Shown here in pieces: positions 18,491 to 26,851 of a stretch of DNA of 64,000 nt. Position numbers and translations under genes: made by a program. The notes beneath the pieces were generated by a model. It did not search any database and was not told the origin of the DNA. It saw only the letters and a program-made list of their open reading frames with translations. Origin of the DNA: Roseateles_E cavernae (GTDB lineage: Bacteria > Pseudomonadota > Gammaproteobacteria > Burkholderiales > Burkholderiaceae_C); the NCBI RefSeq assembly GCF_040187885.1, contig NZ_JBDPLH010000008.1:124001-188000 (forward strand). Reading direction: 5' to 3'. Within the stretch, counting starts at the first letter, position 1. Every line of letters begins with the position of its first letter.

Positions 18491-19177
18491 TTGGTTTTGA
18501 AGCAGATTCCGCTGTCGCTGGGCCCGGAGCCGGTTTACAGCTTTGACAATTTCCTGCCGGGTGGCAATGCCGCCGCGCTGACTCATTTGCTGAGCCTGGG
18601 CGCGGGCGCGCCGCCGGTGTTCCTGTGGGGCGGCCCGGGCAGCGGCAAGACCCATGCGCTGCGCGCGCTGGCCCAGCGCTGGCAGGCGGCCGGCGCCCAG
18701 GTGGGCTGGTACGACGCCGACACCGCGCTGCCCTGGGAGTTGCCCAGCCAGCCCAGCCTCCTGCTGATGGATGACTGCCAGCACTTCGATGCCGGCCAGC
18801 AGCACGCCGCCTTCCAGCTCTTCGTCGAGGCGGCCACCCATGGCCTGGCGGTGGTGGCCACCGGCACCGCGCCGCCGGTGGATCTGGCCTTGCGCGAGGA
18901 TTTGCGTACCCGGCTCGGCTGGGGCCCGACGTTTGCGCTGCAGCCGCTGTCCGAGCTGGAGGTGAGGGCTGCGCTGCGCCGCGAAGCCGACCGGCGCGGC
19001 ATCTTCCTGTCGGACGAGGTGATGGACTATCTGCTGACCCGCTTCGCCCGCGACCTCAAGCACCTGATGGGCCTGCTGGACCGTCTCGATGAATTTGCCC
19101 TGTCGGCCAAGCGCGCGGTCACCGTGCCGCTGCTGCGCCAGATGCTGGCCGATCAAGCCCCCTCTTCCCAATCATGA
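18491..19177 (+). CDS. hda: DnaA regulatory inactivator Hda (HdaA/DnaA-like AAA+ protein)
   Basis: A 228-residue AAA+ protein that, with the sliding clamp, promotes hydrolysis of DnaA-bound ATP. The N-terminal clamp-binding motif QIPLSLG, the P-loop GGPGSGKTHAL, and LLMDDCQHF as Walker B are present. The start is TTG. Codon 18491 has GAGAGGG seven bases upstream; TTG at 18497 would give MKQIPL, the more familiar Hda N-terminus. Rare start codons at both sites suggest low expression. First gene of a chain of ATGA-overlapping genes. Confidence 0.9.
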   Translation: MVLKQIPLSLGPEPVYSFDNFLPGGNAAALTHLLSLGAGAPPVFLWGGPGSGKTHALRALAQRWQAAGAQVGWYDADTALPWELPSQPSLLLMDDCQHFDAGQQHAAFQLFVEAATHGLAVVATGTAPPVDLALREDLRTRLGWGPTFALQPLSELEVRAALRREADRRGIFLSDEVMDYLLTRFARDLKHLMGLLDRLDEFALSAKRAVTVPLLRQMLADQAPSSQS

Positions 19178-19842
19178 ATCTGACACTCTTCGATCTGGAC
19201 GGAACCCTGATTCCGAACGACTCCGACCACGCCTTCGGCGGCTTCATGGTCGACATCGGCTGGGCCGACGGCGAGGCCTGGCGGGCCCGCAATGACGAGT
19301 TCTACGCCCAGTACCAGGCCGGCCGGCTGGACCTGGACGAGTACATCGAGTTCTCGACCTCGGTGTGGCGGGCGCGGCCCCTGGCCGAGGCCCTGGCCGC
19401 GCGCGAGCGCTTCATGGCCGAGGTGATGGCGCCGCAGCTGTTGCCGCAGGCGCGGGCGCTGGTGCGCCGGCATCAGGAGGCCGGCGATCTGGTGGCCATC
19501 GTCACCGCCACCAACGAGTTCGTCACCGCACCGATTGCCCAGGCCTTTGGCGTCGAACACCTGATCGCGGTCGACCTGCAGCGCGAGGACGACGGGCGCT
19601 TCAGCGGCCTGGTGCGGGGCGTGCCGTCCTTCCAGGCCGGCAAGATCACACGGGTCGAGCAGTGGCTGGCCGGCTTGGGGCGACAATGGCAGGATTTCGA
19701 GCAGATCCACTTCTACAGCGATTCGGTCAACGACCTGCCTTTGCTGGAGCGCGTCAGCCACCCGGTGGCGACCAATCCGACCCCGGCGCTGGAAGCGATT
19801 GCCGGCCAGCGCGGCTGGCCTCTTTTGAAACTCTTCGCATGA
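19174..19842 (+). CDS. HAD-IB family phosphatase (SerB-like)
   Basis: A 222-residue haloacid-dehalogenase-type phosphatase. Motif I FDLDGTLIP, motif II in IVTATNEF, and motif IV YSDSVNDLPLL are all intact. This is the SerB-like subfamily found between hda and pcnB in Burkholderiales; the substrate (possibly a histidinol or phosphoserine type) is unclear. It overlaps hda and pcnB by ATGA at both ends. Confidence 0.88.
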   Translation: MNLTLFDLDGTLIPNDSDHAFGGFMVDIGWADGEAWRARNDEFYAQYQAGRLDLDEYIEFSTSVWRARPLAEALAARERFMAEVMAPQLLPQARALVRRHQEAGDLVAIVTATNEFVTAPIAQAFGVEHLIAVDLQREDDGRFSGLVRGVPSFQAGKITRVEQWLAGLGRQWQDFEQIHFYSDSVNDLPLLERVSHPVATNPTPALEAIAGQRGWPLLKLFA

Positions 19843-21401
19843 TCAAGAAATTCATCGACAAGCTGCTGGGCAAGCCTTCGGCCAAAGCGCCGGCCAAGAG
19901 CGCGCCGGGCTCGGTGCTGGGCAAACGGGTCGAGGTGCAGGTGGCCGATCACGGCATCGATCCGAGCCTGCTGGACGAGCGCGCGGTGCGCGTCGTGCAG
20001 ACCCTCACCGATGCCGGGTTCGAGGCCTATATCGTCGGCGGCGCGGTGCGCGATCTGCTGCTGGGCATGCGGCCCAAGGATTTCGACGTCGCGACCAATG
20101 CCACGCCCGAGGAGGTCAAGGGCCTGTTTCGGCGCGCCTTCATCATCGGCCGGCGCTTTCGCATCGTCCACGTGGTCTACGGCCGCGGCCGCGAGCATGA
20201 GGTGATCGAGGTCTCGACCTTCCGCGCCCTGTTGGCCAATGAGAGTGCCGAGCAGGTCAGCGGCAACGAGAAGACCTCCAAGAGCGAGCTGGCCGGCAAG
20301 TCCCATGTGGTGGACGCCGAGGGGCGTGTCTTGCGCGACAACGTCTGGGGTCCGCAGGTCGAGGATGCCGCGCGGCGCGATTTCACCGTCAACGCGCTCT
20401 ATTACGACCCGCAACGCCAGCTGGTGGTCGACTACCACGGCGGCCTGGCCGATGCGAAGAAGCGCGTGCTGCGCATGATCGGCGATCCCGATACGCGTTA
20501 CCGCGAAGACCCGGTGCGCATCATCCGTGCGGTGCGTTTCGCGGCCAAGCTGGGTTTCGAGCTGGAGCCCAAGACCCGCGCCCCGGTCAAGGCCTGCGCC
20601 CAGCTGCTGGCCAATGTGCCGGCCTCGCGCCTGTTCGACGAGATGATCAAGCTCCTGCAGACCGGCCATTCGCTGGCCAGCCTGGAGCAGCTGCGCAAGC
20701 AGGGGCTGGCGCGCGGCGTCTTCCCTATCCTGGACGCGATGCTCAACGAGCAGGGCGAGCTGTTCGAGGGCGTGCGCGGCACTTTTGTGCGTCAGGCCTT
20801 CGAGGACACCGACCTGCGCGTGCGCGAGGGCCGTGGCGTGTCGCCCAGCTTCATGCTGGCCTGCATGCTGTGGCACGAGGTGCTGGAGCGCTGGACCCGC
20901 ATCCGCGAGGAGGGCGAGGCGACCGTGCCGGCGCTGGCCCAGGCCATCGATGCGGTGTTCGATGCCCGCATCGGCGATATCTCGGGCCGCGGCAAGCTGG
21001 CCACCGATATGCGCGAGATCTGGATGATGCAGCCGCGCTTCGAGCGCCGCAGCGGCAGCGGGGTCTACACCCTGGTTGAACAGCCGCGCTACCGCGCCGG
21101 TTTCGACTTCCTGCGCCTGCGCGCCGATGCTGGCGAGACCGATGCGGCCCTGGCCGACTGGTGGGAAGACTTTGCGCTGGGCAGCGACGATGAGCGCGCC
21201 GCCTTGCTGGACGAGGCGCGTGAGGCCGACAAGCAGCGCCGTGGCGGCGCCAAGGTGCACCAGCTGCCGCGCAAGACCGCGTCGCCCAAGCCGGCGACCC
21301 TGCCGGCCGATGGCAGCGAACCGGTCTCGCTGGACGGCGGGCCGGCCAAGAAGCGCCGTCGGCGCCGCAAGCCGGCTGCCAAGGCGGCCGCCGCCGAATG
21401 A
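19839..21401 (+). CDS. pcnB: Poly(A) polymerase I
   Basis: A 520-residue class-II nucleotidyltransferase that adds 3' poly(A) tails to RNA for decay. The catalytic motifs are YIVGGAVRDLLLG and DFDVATNA, followed by RRDFTVNALYYD and the RNA-binding EDPVRIIRAVRFAAKLGF. The C-terminus is a Lys/Arg-rich tail typical of PcnB rather than CCA-adding enzyme. It is coupled by ATGA overlaps to the HAD gene and folK. Confidence 0.95.
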   Translation: MIKKFIDKLLGKPSAKAPAKSAPGSVLGKRVEVQVADHGIDPSLLDERAVRVVQTLTDAGFEAYIVGGAVRDLLLGMRPKDFDVATNATPEEVKGLFRRAFIIGRRFRIVHVVYGRGREHEVIEVSTFRALLANESAEQVSGNEKTSKSELAGKSHVVDAEGRVLRDNVWGPQVEDAARRDFTVNALYYDPQRQLVVDYHGGLADAKKRVLRMIGDPDTRYREDPVRIIRAVRFAAKLGFELEPKTRAPVKACAQLLANVPASRLFDEMIKLLQTGHSLASLEQLRKQGLARGVFPILDAMLNEQGELFEGVRGTFVRQAFEDTDLRVREGRGVSPSFMLACMLWHEVLERWTRIREEGEATVPALAQAIDAVFDARIGDISGRGKLATDMREIWMMQPRFERRSGSGVYTLVEQPRYRAGFDFLRLRADAGETDAALADWWEDFALGSDDERAALLDEAREADKQRRGGAKVHQLPRKTASPKPATLPADGSEPVSLDGGPAKKRRRRRKPAAKAAAAE

Positions 21402-21901
21402 TGCTGGCCGGGGCGGGCAGGGTGTCTGCCTATATAGGCCTGGGTGCCAATCTGGGCGACACCGCCCAGACCCTGGACCAGGCCCTGGACGCCTTGGCGG
21501 CCTTGCCAGACACCGAGTTGCTGGCGGTCTCCAGCCGGTATCGGAGTGCGCCGGTGGACGCCAGCGGTCCGGACTATCTGAACGCTGCGGCCAGGCTCGA
21601 TACGGCGCTGCCGCCCGAGGAACTGCTGCGCTGCCTGCAGGCCATCGAGCTGGCCCATGGTCGCGAGCGGCCCTTCGTCAATGCCTCGCGCACCCTGGAC
21701 CTGGACCTGCTGCTCTACGCCGATCGGCAGATTCGCAGCGAGCATTTGTGCGTGCCCCATCCGCGGCTGCACCAGCGTGCCTTCGTGCTGCTGCCGCTGC
21801 TGGAGCTCGCCCCTGACTTGTCGGCGCCGGGCCTCGGTGCCTTGCGGCCCTGCGTGGCCGCCGTTTCCGACCAGCGCATCGAGCGCCTGCCGGGTCGTTG
21901 A
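21398..21901 (+). CDS. folK: 2-amino-4-hydroxy-6-hydroxymethyldihydropteridine pyrophosphokinase
   Basis: A 167-residue HPPK of folate synthesis (transfers pyrophosphate from ATP to the pterin). The family pattern is seen in YIGLGANLGD, SSRYRSAPV, DYLNAA and the signature RTLDLDLLLY followed by VPHPRLHQRAFVL. The pcnB-folK order is conserved in proteobacteria. Start ATG overlaps the pcnB stop. Confidence 0.96.
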   Translation: MMLAGAGRVSAYIGLGANLGDTAQTLDQALDALAALPDTELLAVSSRYRSAPVDASGPDYLNAAARLDTALPPEELLRCLQAIELAHGRERPFVNASRTLDLDLLLYADRQIRSEHLCVPHPRLHQRAFVLLPLLELAPDLSAPGLGALRPCVAAVSDQRIERLPGR

Positions 21902-22034
21902 ACCGGCCGGCGCCGGTTTGTGCGCTGCTCGCCGTTACACTCCTGCCTTTGCCGCTTGTGACGCGGCGATGAATTTTTTGTGACATTGCGTTGTCCATGT
22001 GCTCATGCGCAGGGCGGCGGCGCAAGGAGAACTC

Positions 22035-22682
22035 ATGCTGTTTGGCAAGCTGCTGCCCCGCGAGGGCAATTTTTTTGAGCTGTTCAATGAACACGGGGAT
22101 CAGATCGTCGAGGGTGCGCGCGCCTTCATGCTGATGATCCAGAACTACAACGACCTGAATCTGCGCGAGAAATACGCCGCCGAGGTCGACAAGGCCGAGC
22201 ACCATGCCGACCGCGTCACCGCCGAGGTCAACCGCCTGCTGCACCGCACCTTCATCACGCCGATCGATCGCGAGCAGATCCACGGCCTGATCAATGCGAT
22301 GGACGATATCCTGGACCTGCTGCAGGACTCGACCGAAACCATGTCGCTGTATGACGTGCGCTCGATCCCCGAAGAAGTGTTGCGCTTGGGCGAGCTGAGT
22401 GCCAAGTGCTGCGAGCGCGTGCAGTACGCCGTGTCGCTGCTGCCCAAGCTGAGCCAGCCACAGACGGCCGAGGCGGCGATCAAGACCTGCGAGGAGATCG
22501 ACAAGCTGGAGTCGGACGCCGACCGCGTGATGCGCTCGGCCATGTCCAAGCTGTTCCGCGAGCAGGAAGATGTGCGCGAGCTGATCAAGCTGAAGGCCAT
22601 CTATGAGCAGCTCGAGTCGATCTCCGACCGCTGCGAGGATGTCGCCAACCTGATCGAGGGCATCGTCCTCGAGAATTCCTGA
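22035..22682 (+). CDS. DUF47 (PhoU-like) phosphate transport accessory protein
   Basis: A 215-residue helical cytosolic protein of the DUF47/YkaA family, related to PhoU. The start at 22035 follows AAGGAGA. The core includes FITPIDREQIHGL and SISDRCEDVANLIEGI. It lies 15 bp upstream of a PiT transporter, the standard pairing; DUF47 proteins are thought to modulate PiT activity. Confidence 0.92.
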   Translation: MLFGKLLPREGNFFELFNEHGDQIVEGARAFMLMIQNYNDLNLREKYAAEVDKAEHHADRVTAEVNRLLHRTFITPIDREQIHGLINAMDDILDLLQDSTETMSLYDVRSIPEEVLRLGELSAKCCERVQYAVSLLPKLSQPQTAEAAIKTCEEIDKLESDADRVMRSAMSKLFREQEDVRELIKLKAIYEQLESISDRCEDVANLIEGIVLENS

Positions 22683-22697
22683 GCGCGCGAGCCTGTC

Positions 22698-23708
22698 ATG
22701 GAATCAATGCAGGTCGCCTTTTGGGTCGTCGCCATGCTGGTCATCCTGGCCGTGGCGTTCGACTTCATGAATGGCTTTCACGATGCGGCCAACTCGATCG
22801 CCACGGTGGTGTCCACCGGCGTGCTCAAGCCCCAGCATGCGGTCTTGTTCGCGGCCTTCTTCAACTTCGTCGCCGTCTTCGTCTTCCACTACGCGGTCGC
22901 CAAGACCGTGGGCAAGGGCATCGTCGAGCCGGGTATCGTGGACCACCATGTGGTCTTCGGTGCGCTGATCGGCGCCATCGTGTGGAACGTGGTCACCTGG
23001 TACTACGGCATCCCGTCGAGCTCGTCGCATGCGCTGATCGGTGGCATCGTCGGTGCGGTGATTGCCAAGGCCGGCACCGGGGCCTTGATCGCCACCGGCG
23101 TGGGCAAGACGGTGCTCTTCATCTTTGTGTCGCCGCTGCTGGGCTTTTTGCTCGGCTCGCTGATGATGGTGGTGGTGGCGCATCTGTTCAAGCGTGCCTC
23201 GCCGCTGCGGGTGGACAAATGGTTTCGCCGCCTGCAGCTGGTGTCCGCAGGGCTCTACAGCCTGGGCCACGGCGGCAACGATGCGCAGAAGACCATCGGC
23301 CTGATCTGGATGCTGCTCGTGGCCTCGGGCTATCTGGCCGCCACGGAAACCTCGCCGCCGGGCTGGGTGGTGTGGATCTGCTACATCGCCATCGGTGTGG
23401 GCACCATGTTCGGCGGCTGGCGCATCGTCAAGACCATGGGTCAGAAGATCACCAAGCTCAAGCCGGTGGGTGGCTTCTGCGCTGAGACCGGCGGCGCGCT
23501 GACCCTGTTCCTGGCAACGGCACTGGGCATCCCCGTCTCGACCACCCACACCATCACCGGCGCCATCGTCGGCGTGGGCTCGGTGCAGCGCATGTCGGCG
23601 GTGCGCTGGGGTGTGGCCGGCAATATCGTCTGGGCCTGGATCTTCACGATACCGGCCTCGGCCTTTGTGGCCGGCATCTGCTACTGGTTGAGCTTCACCT
23701 TGTTCTGA
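22698..23708 (+). CDS. pit: PiT-family inorganic phosphate transporter
   Basis: A 336-residue low-affinity phosphate/metal-phosphate symporter of the inner membrane with about 9-10 helices. The duplicated PiT signatures are visible: DFMNGFHDAANSIATVVST near the N-terminus and GHGGNDAQKTIG in the C-terminal half, with PVSTTHTITGAIVGVG near the end. In an operon with the DUF47 gene and followed by a strong hairpin terminator. Confidence 0.95.
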   Translation: MESMQVAFWVVAMLVILAVAFDFMNGFHDAANSIATVVSTGVLKPQHAVLFAAFFNFVAVFVFHYAVAKTVGKGIVEPGIVDHHVVFGALIGAIVWNVVTWYYGIPSSSSHALIGGIVGAVIAKAGTGALIATGVGKTVLFIFVSPLLGFLLGSLMMVVVAHLFKRASPLRVDKWFRRLQLVSAGLYSLGHGGNDAQKTIGLIWMLLVASGYLAATETSPPGWVVWICYIAIGVGTMFGGWRIVKTMGQKITKLKPVGGFCAETGGALTLFLATALGIPVSTTHTITGAIVGVGSVQRMSAVRWGVAGNIVWAWIFTIPASAFVAGICYWLSFTLF

Positions 23709-23710
23709 TT

Positions 23711-23740
23711 TGAACAAAGGGCCTGCGGGCCCTTTGTTCA
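23711..23740. terminator. Hairpin terminator with a perfect 13-bp stem
   Basis: TGAACAAAGGGCC and GGCCCTTTGTTCA are exact reverse complements around a TGCG loop. It lies 3 bp after pit and 4 bp before the stop of the convergent gene, so it probably ends transcription from both sides. It lacks a long T-run. Confidence 0.7.
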
Positions 23741-23743
23741 TGG

Positions 23744-24133
23744 TCAGTCCAGGAAGCGATGGCGCCAGCGCTCGGCCGGCAGCAAGCAAGCCTCACTGCG
23801 GCCGAACAGGCGGTAGCGATGACGCGCAACCCAGCGATAGGCGCTGTCACGTAGCGGAGCAGGAACGGGCCAGGCCAGCCAGGCCAGACGCCAGGGCCAG
23901 CCCAAGCGATGCAGCACGCGCAGGATCGCGGCCGTATGTTGCCAGCTGCGCTCGCCGTCGACCAGCAACAGGGTTTGCAGACCCTCGGTCGGAAGGCCGG
24001 CTGCGTTCAGCAGGGCTTGGCCGCAGCGACCTTGCATCGAGGCGAAGCGGAAGTGCTGCTGCCTGTCGTGCCTCAGCAGAAACCGCACCCAGCCATTGCA
24101 GAGCAGGCATTGAGCATCGAAGACGATGATCAT
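23744..24133 (-). CDS. DCC1-like thiol-disulfide oxidoreductase family protein (DUF393)
   Basis: A 129-residue protein with the DUF393 pattern FDAQCLLCNGWVRFL, including the CxxC pair, and the conserved C-terminal YRWVARHRYRLFG. The family is predicted to have a thioredoxin-like fold. It is the last gene of a four-gene reverse operon; its start overlaps the previous stop as ATGA (24130-24133). Confidence 0.88.
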   Translation of the reverse strand: MIIVFDAQCLLCNGWVRFLLRHDRQQHFRFASMQGRCGQALLNAAGLPTEGLQTLLLVDGERSWQHTAAILRVLHRLGWPWRLAWLAWPVPAPLRDSAYRWVARHRYRLFGRSEACLLPAERWRHRFLD

Positions 24134-24702
24134 GGCTTGGGTAGCTCCAGATGACCCTGGTAGGCGACCACCTGACCAAGCCCGGGCAAGCGGGCGCGGA
24201 CATGAAAATGCAGGCGATCGCCGTCACCGCGCTCCTCAGCGAGTACCTCGGGGCACAGCCAGCCGGGGCAGGGCAGGCCGAGAAAGCGCAGGCCGCACAA
24301 CGCCATCCTCAGCTCGCCCTTGCGCTCGGTCAGCTCGAAATCCAGGCGCGCGAGCCCAAGTCGCTCGATCAGGCGCCCCTGCTCAAGACGCAGCACCGAT
24401 CTCATGCTCTGCTGCGGGAAATGGCGTACCCAGCACTCCTCGTGCGGCGCAGCGCGCAGTTCAAAACGGATTGGCCCCTGGCTGGTTTGCAGCGGTGTGC
24501 CCAAGGTGCGGGCCAATATCCGTGCGATCCAGCCTTGCGGAGCTTCGGTCTGCACCATGCCTTGCAAGCGGCAATCGCCGCTCAAGCTGTGGAAACGTTG
24601 CAGCGCAGGGGCCAAGCGCTCGAAATCCGACCCCATCGCACGCTGGTAGAGCGAGTCCTGGGTGCCGCATGCCGCGACACGGATGGGTTCAGCGAGCCGC
24701 AT
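24130..24702 (-). CDS. DUF4166 domain protein
   Basis: A 190-residue protein matching the DUF4166 layout: an N-terminal SLYQRAMGSDFERLAPALQRFHS segment followed by a beta-rich domain. No membrane segment or catalytic motif is evident. It overlaps the upstream TM2 gene by 14 bp and the downstream DUF393 gene by 4 bp, so the proteins are probably made together. Function unknown. Confidence 0.75.
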   Translation of the reverse strand: MRLAEPIRVAACGTQDSLYQRAMGSDFERLAPALQRFHSLSGDCRLQGMVQTEAPQGWIARILARTLGTPLQTSQGPIRFELRAAPHEECWVRHFPQQSMRSVLRLEQGRLIERLGLARLDFELTERKGELRMALCGLRFLGLPCPGWLCPEVLAEERGDGDRLHFHVRARLPGLGQVVAYQGHLELPKP

Positions 24703-25132
24703 CGCCCGTGGTCTCGACCTGGCTCTCGAAATACCGTTGTGCGCTGAAGGCGATGGTCGTCATCAGGCTGGTGCCGCCCAGCAGCACGCAGGCCACGACG
24801 CCGATCACCGGGCCCCAGCCGGTGGCGCGTGGCGCGGCACCGGGGTTGTGCTGGGCGTCCCACTTTTCGTCGGGGGTCAGGCCGTAGACGATGCCGCAGA
24901 TCATCGCGTTGACCAGCATCAGGCCCAGCAAGGGCATCAGCAGCCAGCTCAGGCGGTCGTCCTGGCCGAGCTGATCCATGCGCTGCAGGCCGTAGAGCCC
25001 CAGCAGCGTTGGCGCCGGGTGCAGCCAGGCCAGGCGATCGCCGAAACCATGCAGATAGATGCGATGCAGGCCGAAGCTGCCCAGCAGCAGGGCCAGCCAG
25101 GTGGCCAGGGTCTTGGACTTGTAGGGCGTCAC
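24689..25132 (-). CDS. TM2 domain membrane protein
   Basis: A 147-residue inner-membrane protein. The N-terminus carries the TM2 pattern (KTLATWLALLLGSFGLHRIY), followed by two further hydrophobic segments at about 65-85 and 108-128. Role unknown. Its start overlaps the upstream GNAT stop by ATGA. Confidence 0.8.
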   Translation of the reverse strand: MTPYKSKTLATWLALLLGSFGLHRIYLHGFGDRLAWLHPAPTLLGLYGLQRMDQLGQDDRLSWLLMPLLGLMLVNAMICGIVYGLTPDEKWDAQHNPGAAPRATGWGPVIGVVACVLLGGTSLMTTIAFSAQRYFESQVETTGDAAR

Positions 25133-25686
25133 TGAGGCTCCGGGCTGCTCTGGTCGCCCTGGCCGAGCTGGCGCTGCATCATCACCACGTCCAGCCAGCG
25201 GCCGAACTTCCAGCCCGCACTTTTCAGCACGCCGCTGTGCTCGAAGCCCAGTGCGCTGTGCACACCGATCGAGCCCTTGTTCTCCGAGTCGCCGATGACG
25301 GCCAGCATCTGGCGTGCACCGGCGGCCTCGCAGCGCGCGATCAGTTCGGCCAGCAGCAGGCGGCCCAGGCCTTTGCCCTGATGGCCCGGGCGCAGATAGA
25401 TCGAGTCCTCCAGGCAGAAGCGGTAGGCCATGCGCGGGCGGAAATAGTTGGCATAGGCATAGCCAAGCACCAGGCCGTCCTGCTCGGCGACCAGCCAGGG
25501 CAGGCTGCGGCTGAGCACCTCGGTGCGGCGGCGCCGCATCTCGGCCAGATCGGGCACCTCGGTTTCGAAGGTGCCGGTGCCTTGCAGCACCGCCACTTCA
25601 TAGATCTCGCGAATGGCCGGCAGATCGGCCTCGGTGCTGGGGCGTATCAGCAAGCCGGCGGCCGCTTGGGAGTTTTCTGATTGCAT
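25129..25686 (-). CDS. GNAT N-acetyltransferase, phosphinothricin acetyltransferase-like
   Basis: A 185-residue acetyl-CoA-dependent acetyltransferase. It shows the PAT-type pattern: IREIYEVAVLQGTGTFE, then DSIYLRPGHQGKGLGRLLL for acetyl-CoA binding, then IGDSENKGSIGVHSALGF. PAT-like enzymes acetylate phosphinothricin, methionine sulfoximine or, for ArsN1, arsinothricin; the natural substrate here is not known. First gene of the reverse operon running to 23744. It is about 15 kb from the arsenic cluster and not obviously linked to it. Confidence 0.82.
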   Translation of the reverse strand: MQSENSQAAAGLLIRPSTEADLPAIREIYEVAVLQGTGTFETEVPDLAEMRRRRTEVLSRSLPWLVAEQDGLVLGYAYANYFRPRMAYRFCLEDSIYLRPGHQGKGLGRLLLAELIARCEAAGARQMLAVIGDSENKGSIGVHSALGFEHSGVLKSAGWKFGRWLDVVMMQRQLGQGDQSSPEPQ

Positions 25687-25713
25687 ATGGGCTATTTGTT
25701 GGAAACCAGAGTT

Positions 25714-25719
25714 TATAAT
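25714..25719 (+). promoter_or_regulatory. Candidate -10 element for the rpsP operon
   Basis: A perfect TATAAT inside TTTATAATG in an otherwise GC-rich region. The -35 is weak. If used, the rpsP transcript has a leader of roughly 190 nt. The rest of the 25687-25919 gap shows no recognised riboswitch or gene. Confidence 0.5.
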
Positions 25720-25919
25720 GCTGGGTTCTGGCGACGGTCGGTTGCAGCGATGGTGTTCTCTCAGGGGGCGCCTTGATGTGGTCGGCGTATCTACGGCGCT
25801 GGTGTCGAAGTCAATGCGGCGGACTGTGGTCCCGGGTATTCCGGGGCATGGGCCGTCAAACGATCTGCTCGCCCTGAGTGTCTCCTCGTGCGGTTGGTCA
25901 CTAAATCTTAGGAAACATC

Positions 25920-26186
25920 ATGGTTGTGATTCGTCTGGCTCGCGGCGGCTCCAAGAAGCGCCCTTTCTACAACATCGTCGTGGCTAACAGCCAACAGCGC
26001 CGTGACGGCCGCTTCATCGAGCGCGTGGGTTTCTACAACCCCGTCGCCTCCGGTGCTGCCGAGCCGCTGCGCGTGGCCGTGGACCGTGTCAACTACTGGG
26101 TCGGTGTCGGCGCCCAGCTGTCGCCCACCGTCGCCCGTCTGGTCGACCAGGCCAAGAAGGCCACCCCGGCTGCCGTCGCGGCCTGA
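25920..26186 (+). CDS. rpsP: 30S ribosomal protein S16
   Basis: An 88-residue small-subunit protein with the S16 N-terminus VVIRLARGGSKKRPFYNIVV and YNPVAS. First gene of rpsP-rimM-trmD-rplS, the conserved proteobacterial order. TAGGAAACATC precedes the ATG. Confidence 0.98.
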   Translation: MVVIRLARGGSKKRPFYNIVVANSQQRRDGRFIERVGFYNPVASGAAEPLRVAVDRVNYWVGVGAQLSPTVARLVDQAKKATPAAVAA

Positions 26187-26194
26187 GTGAGTGA

Positions 26195-26824
26195 ATGAGC
26201 ATGGTGTCCGAGACCTCTCGCGCATCCGCAGCCGGCTCCAGCGAGCTGGCCTGGCCGGATGATGCCATCGAGATCGGGCGCGTGCTCGACGCCTGGGGTG
26301 TCAAGGGCTGGATCAAGGTCCTGGCCTATTCCAATGACCCCCAGGCCCTGTTTTCCTCTCGGCGCTGGTTTCTGAAACCAAGCGAAGAGAACAACAAGCC
26401 GGCTGCGGCGGTGGCCGCCAAAGCCCGTGCCCTGCCGCCGGTGTTGAAGGTGCTGTCCGTGCGCGAGCATGGCGACGGCATCGTCGCCAATGTCCAGGAT
26501 GTCAGCGATCGCAGTGGCGCCGAGGCGCTGCGCGGTGCGCGCATCTTTGTCTCGCGCTCGACCTTTCCGAAGGTTGATACCGACGAGTACTACTGGGTCG
26601 ATCTGATCGGCCTGACGGTCGTCAATCGCGCTGGCGAGACCCTGGGTGTGGTGGCTGATCTGATCGACGCCGGCCCGCACAGCGTGCTGCGCATCACGCC
26701 GCCCGGCCTGACCCCGCCGATCAAGCCCGACCAGGAGCGCCTGGTGCCTTTTGTCTCGGCCTTTGTCGATGACGTGAATCTGGACCAGCGCCGTATCACG
26801 GTCGACTGGGGCCTGGATTACTGA
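26195..26824 (+). CDS. rimM: 16S rRNA processing protein RimM
   Basis: A 209-residue 30S assembly factor that binds S19. The N-terminal RimM domain shows IEIGRVLDAWGVKGWIKV and the C-terminal PRC-barrel shows DEYYWVDLIGLTVVN and DQERLVPFV. It carries a short low-complexity insertion (EENNKPAAAVAAKARA) relative to compact homologues. Confidence 0.96.
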   Translation: MSMVSETSRASAAGSSELAWPDDAIEIGRVLDAWGVKGWIKVLAYSNDPQALFSSRRWFLKPSEENNKPAAAVAAKARALPPVLKVLSVREHGDGIVANVQDVSDRSGAEALRGARIFVSRSTFPKVDTDEYYWVDLIGLTVVNRAGETLGVVADLIDAGPHSVLRITPPGLTPPIKPDQERLVPFVSAFVDDVNLDQRRITVDWGLDY

Positions 26825-26851
26825 GCCCCGCAAGCCCTGCGGCGGCGCGCG

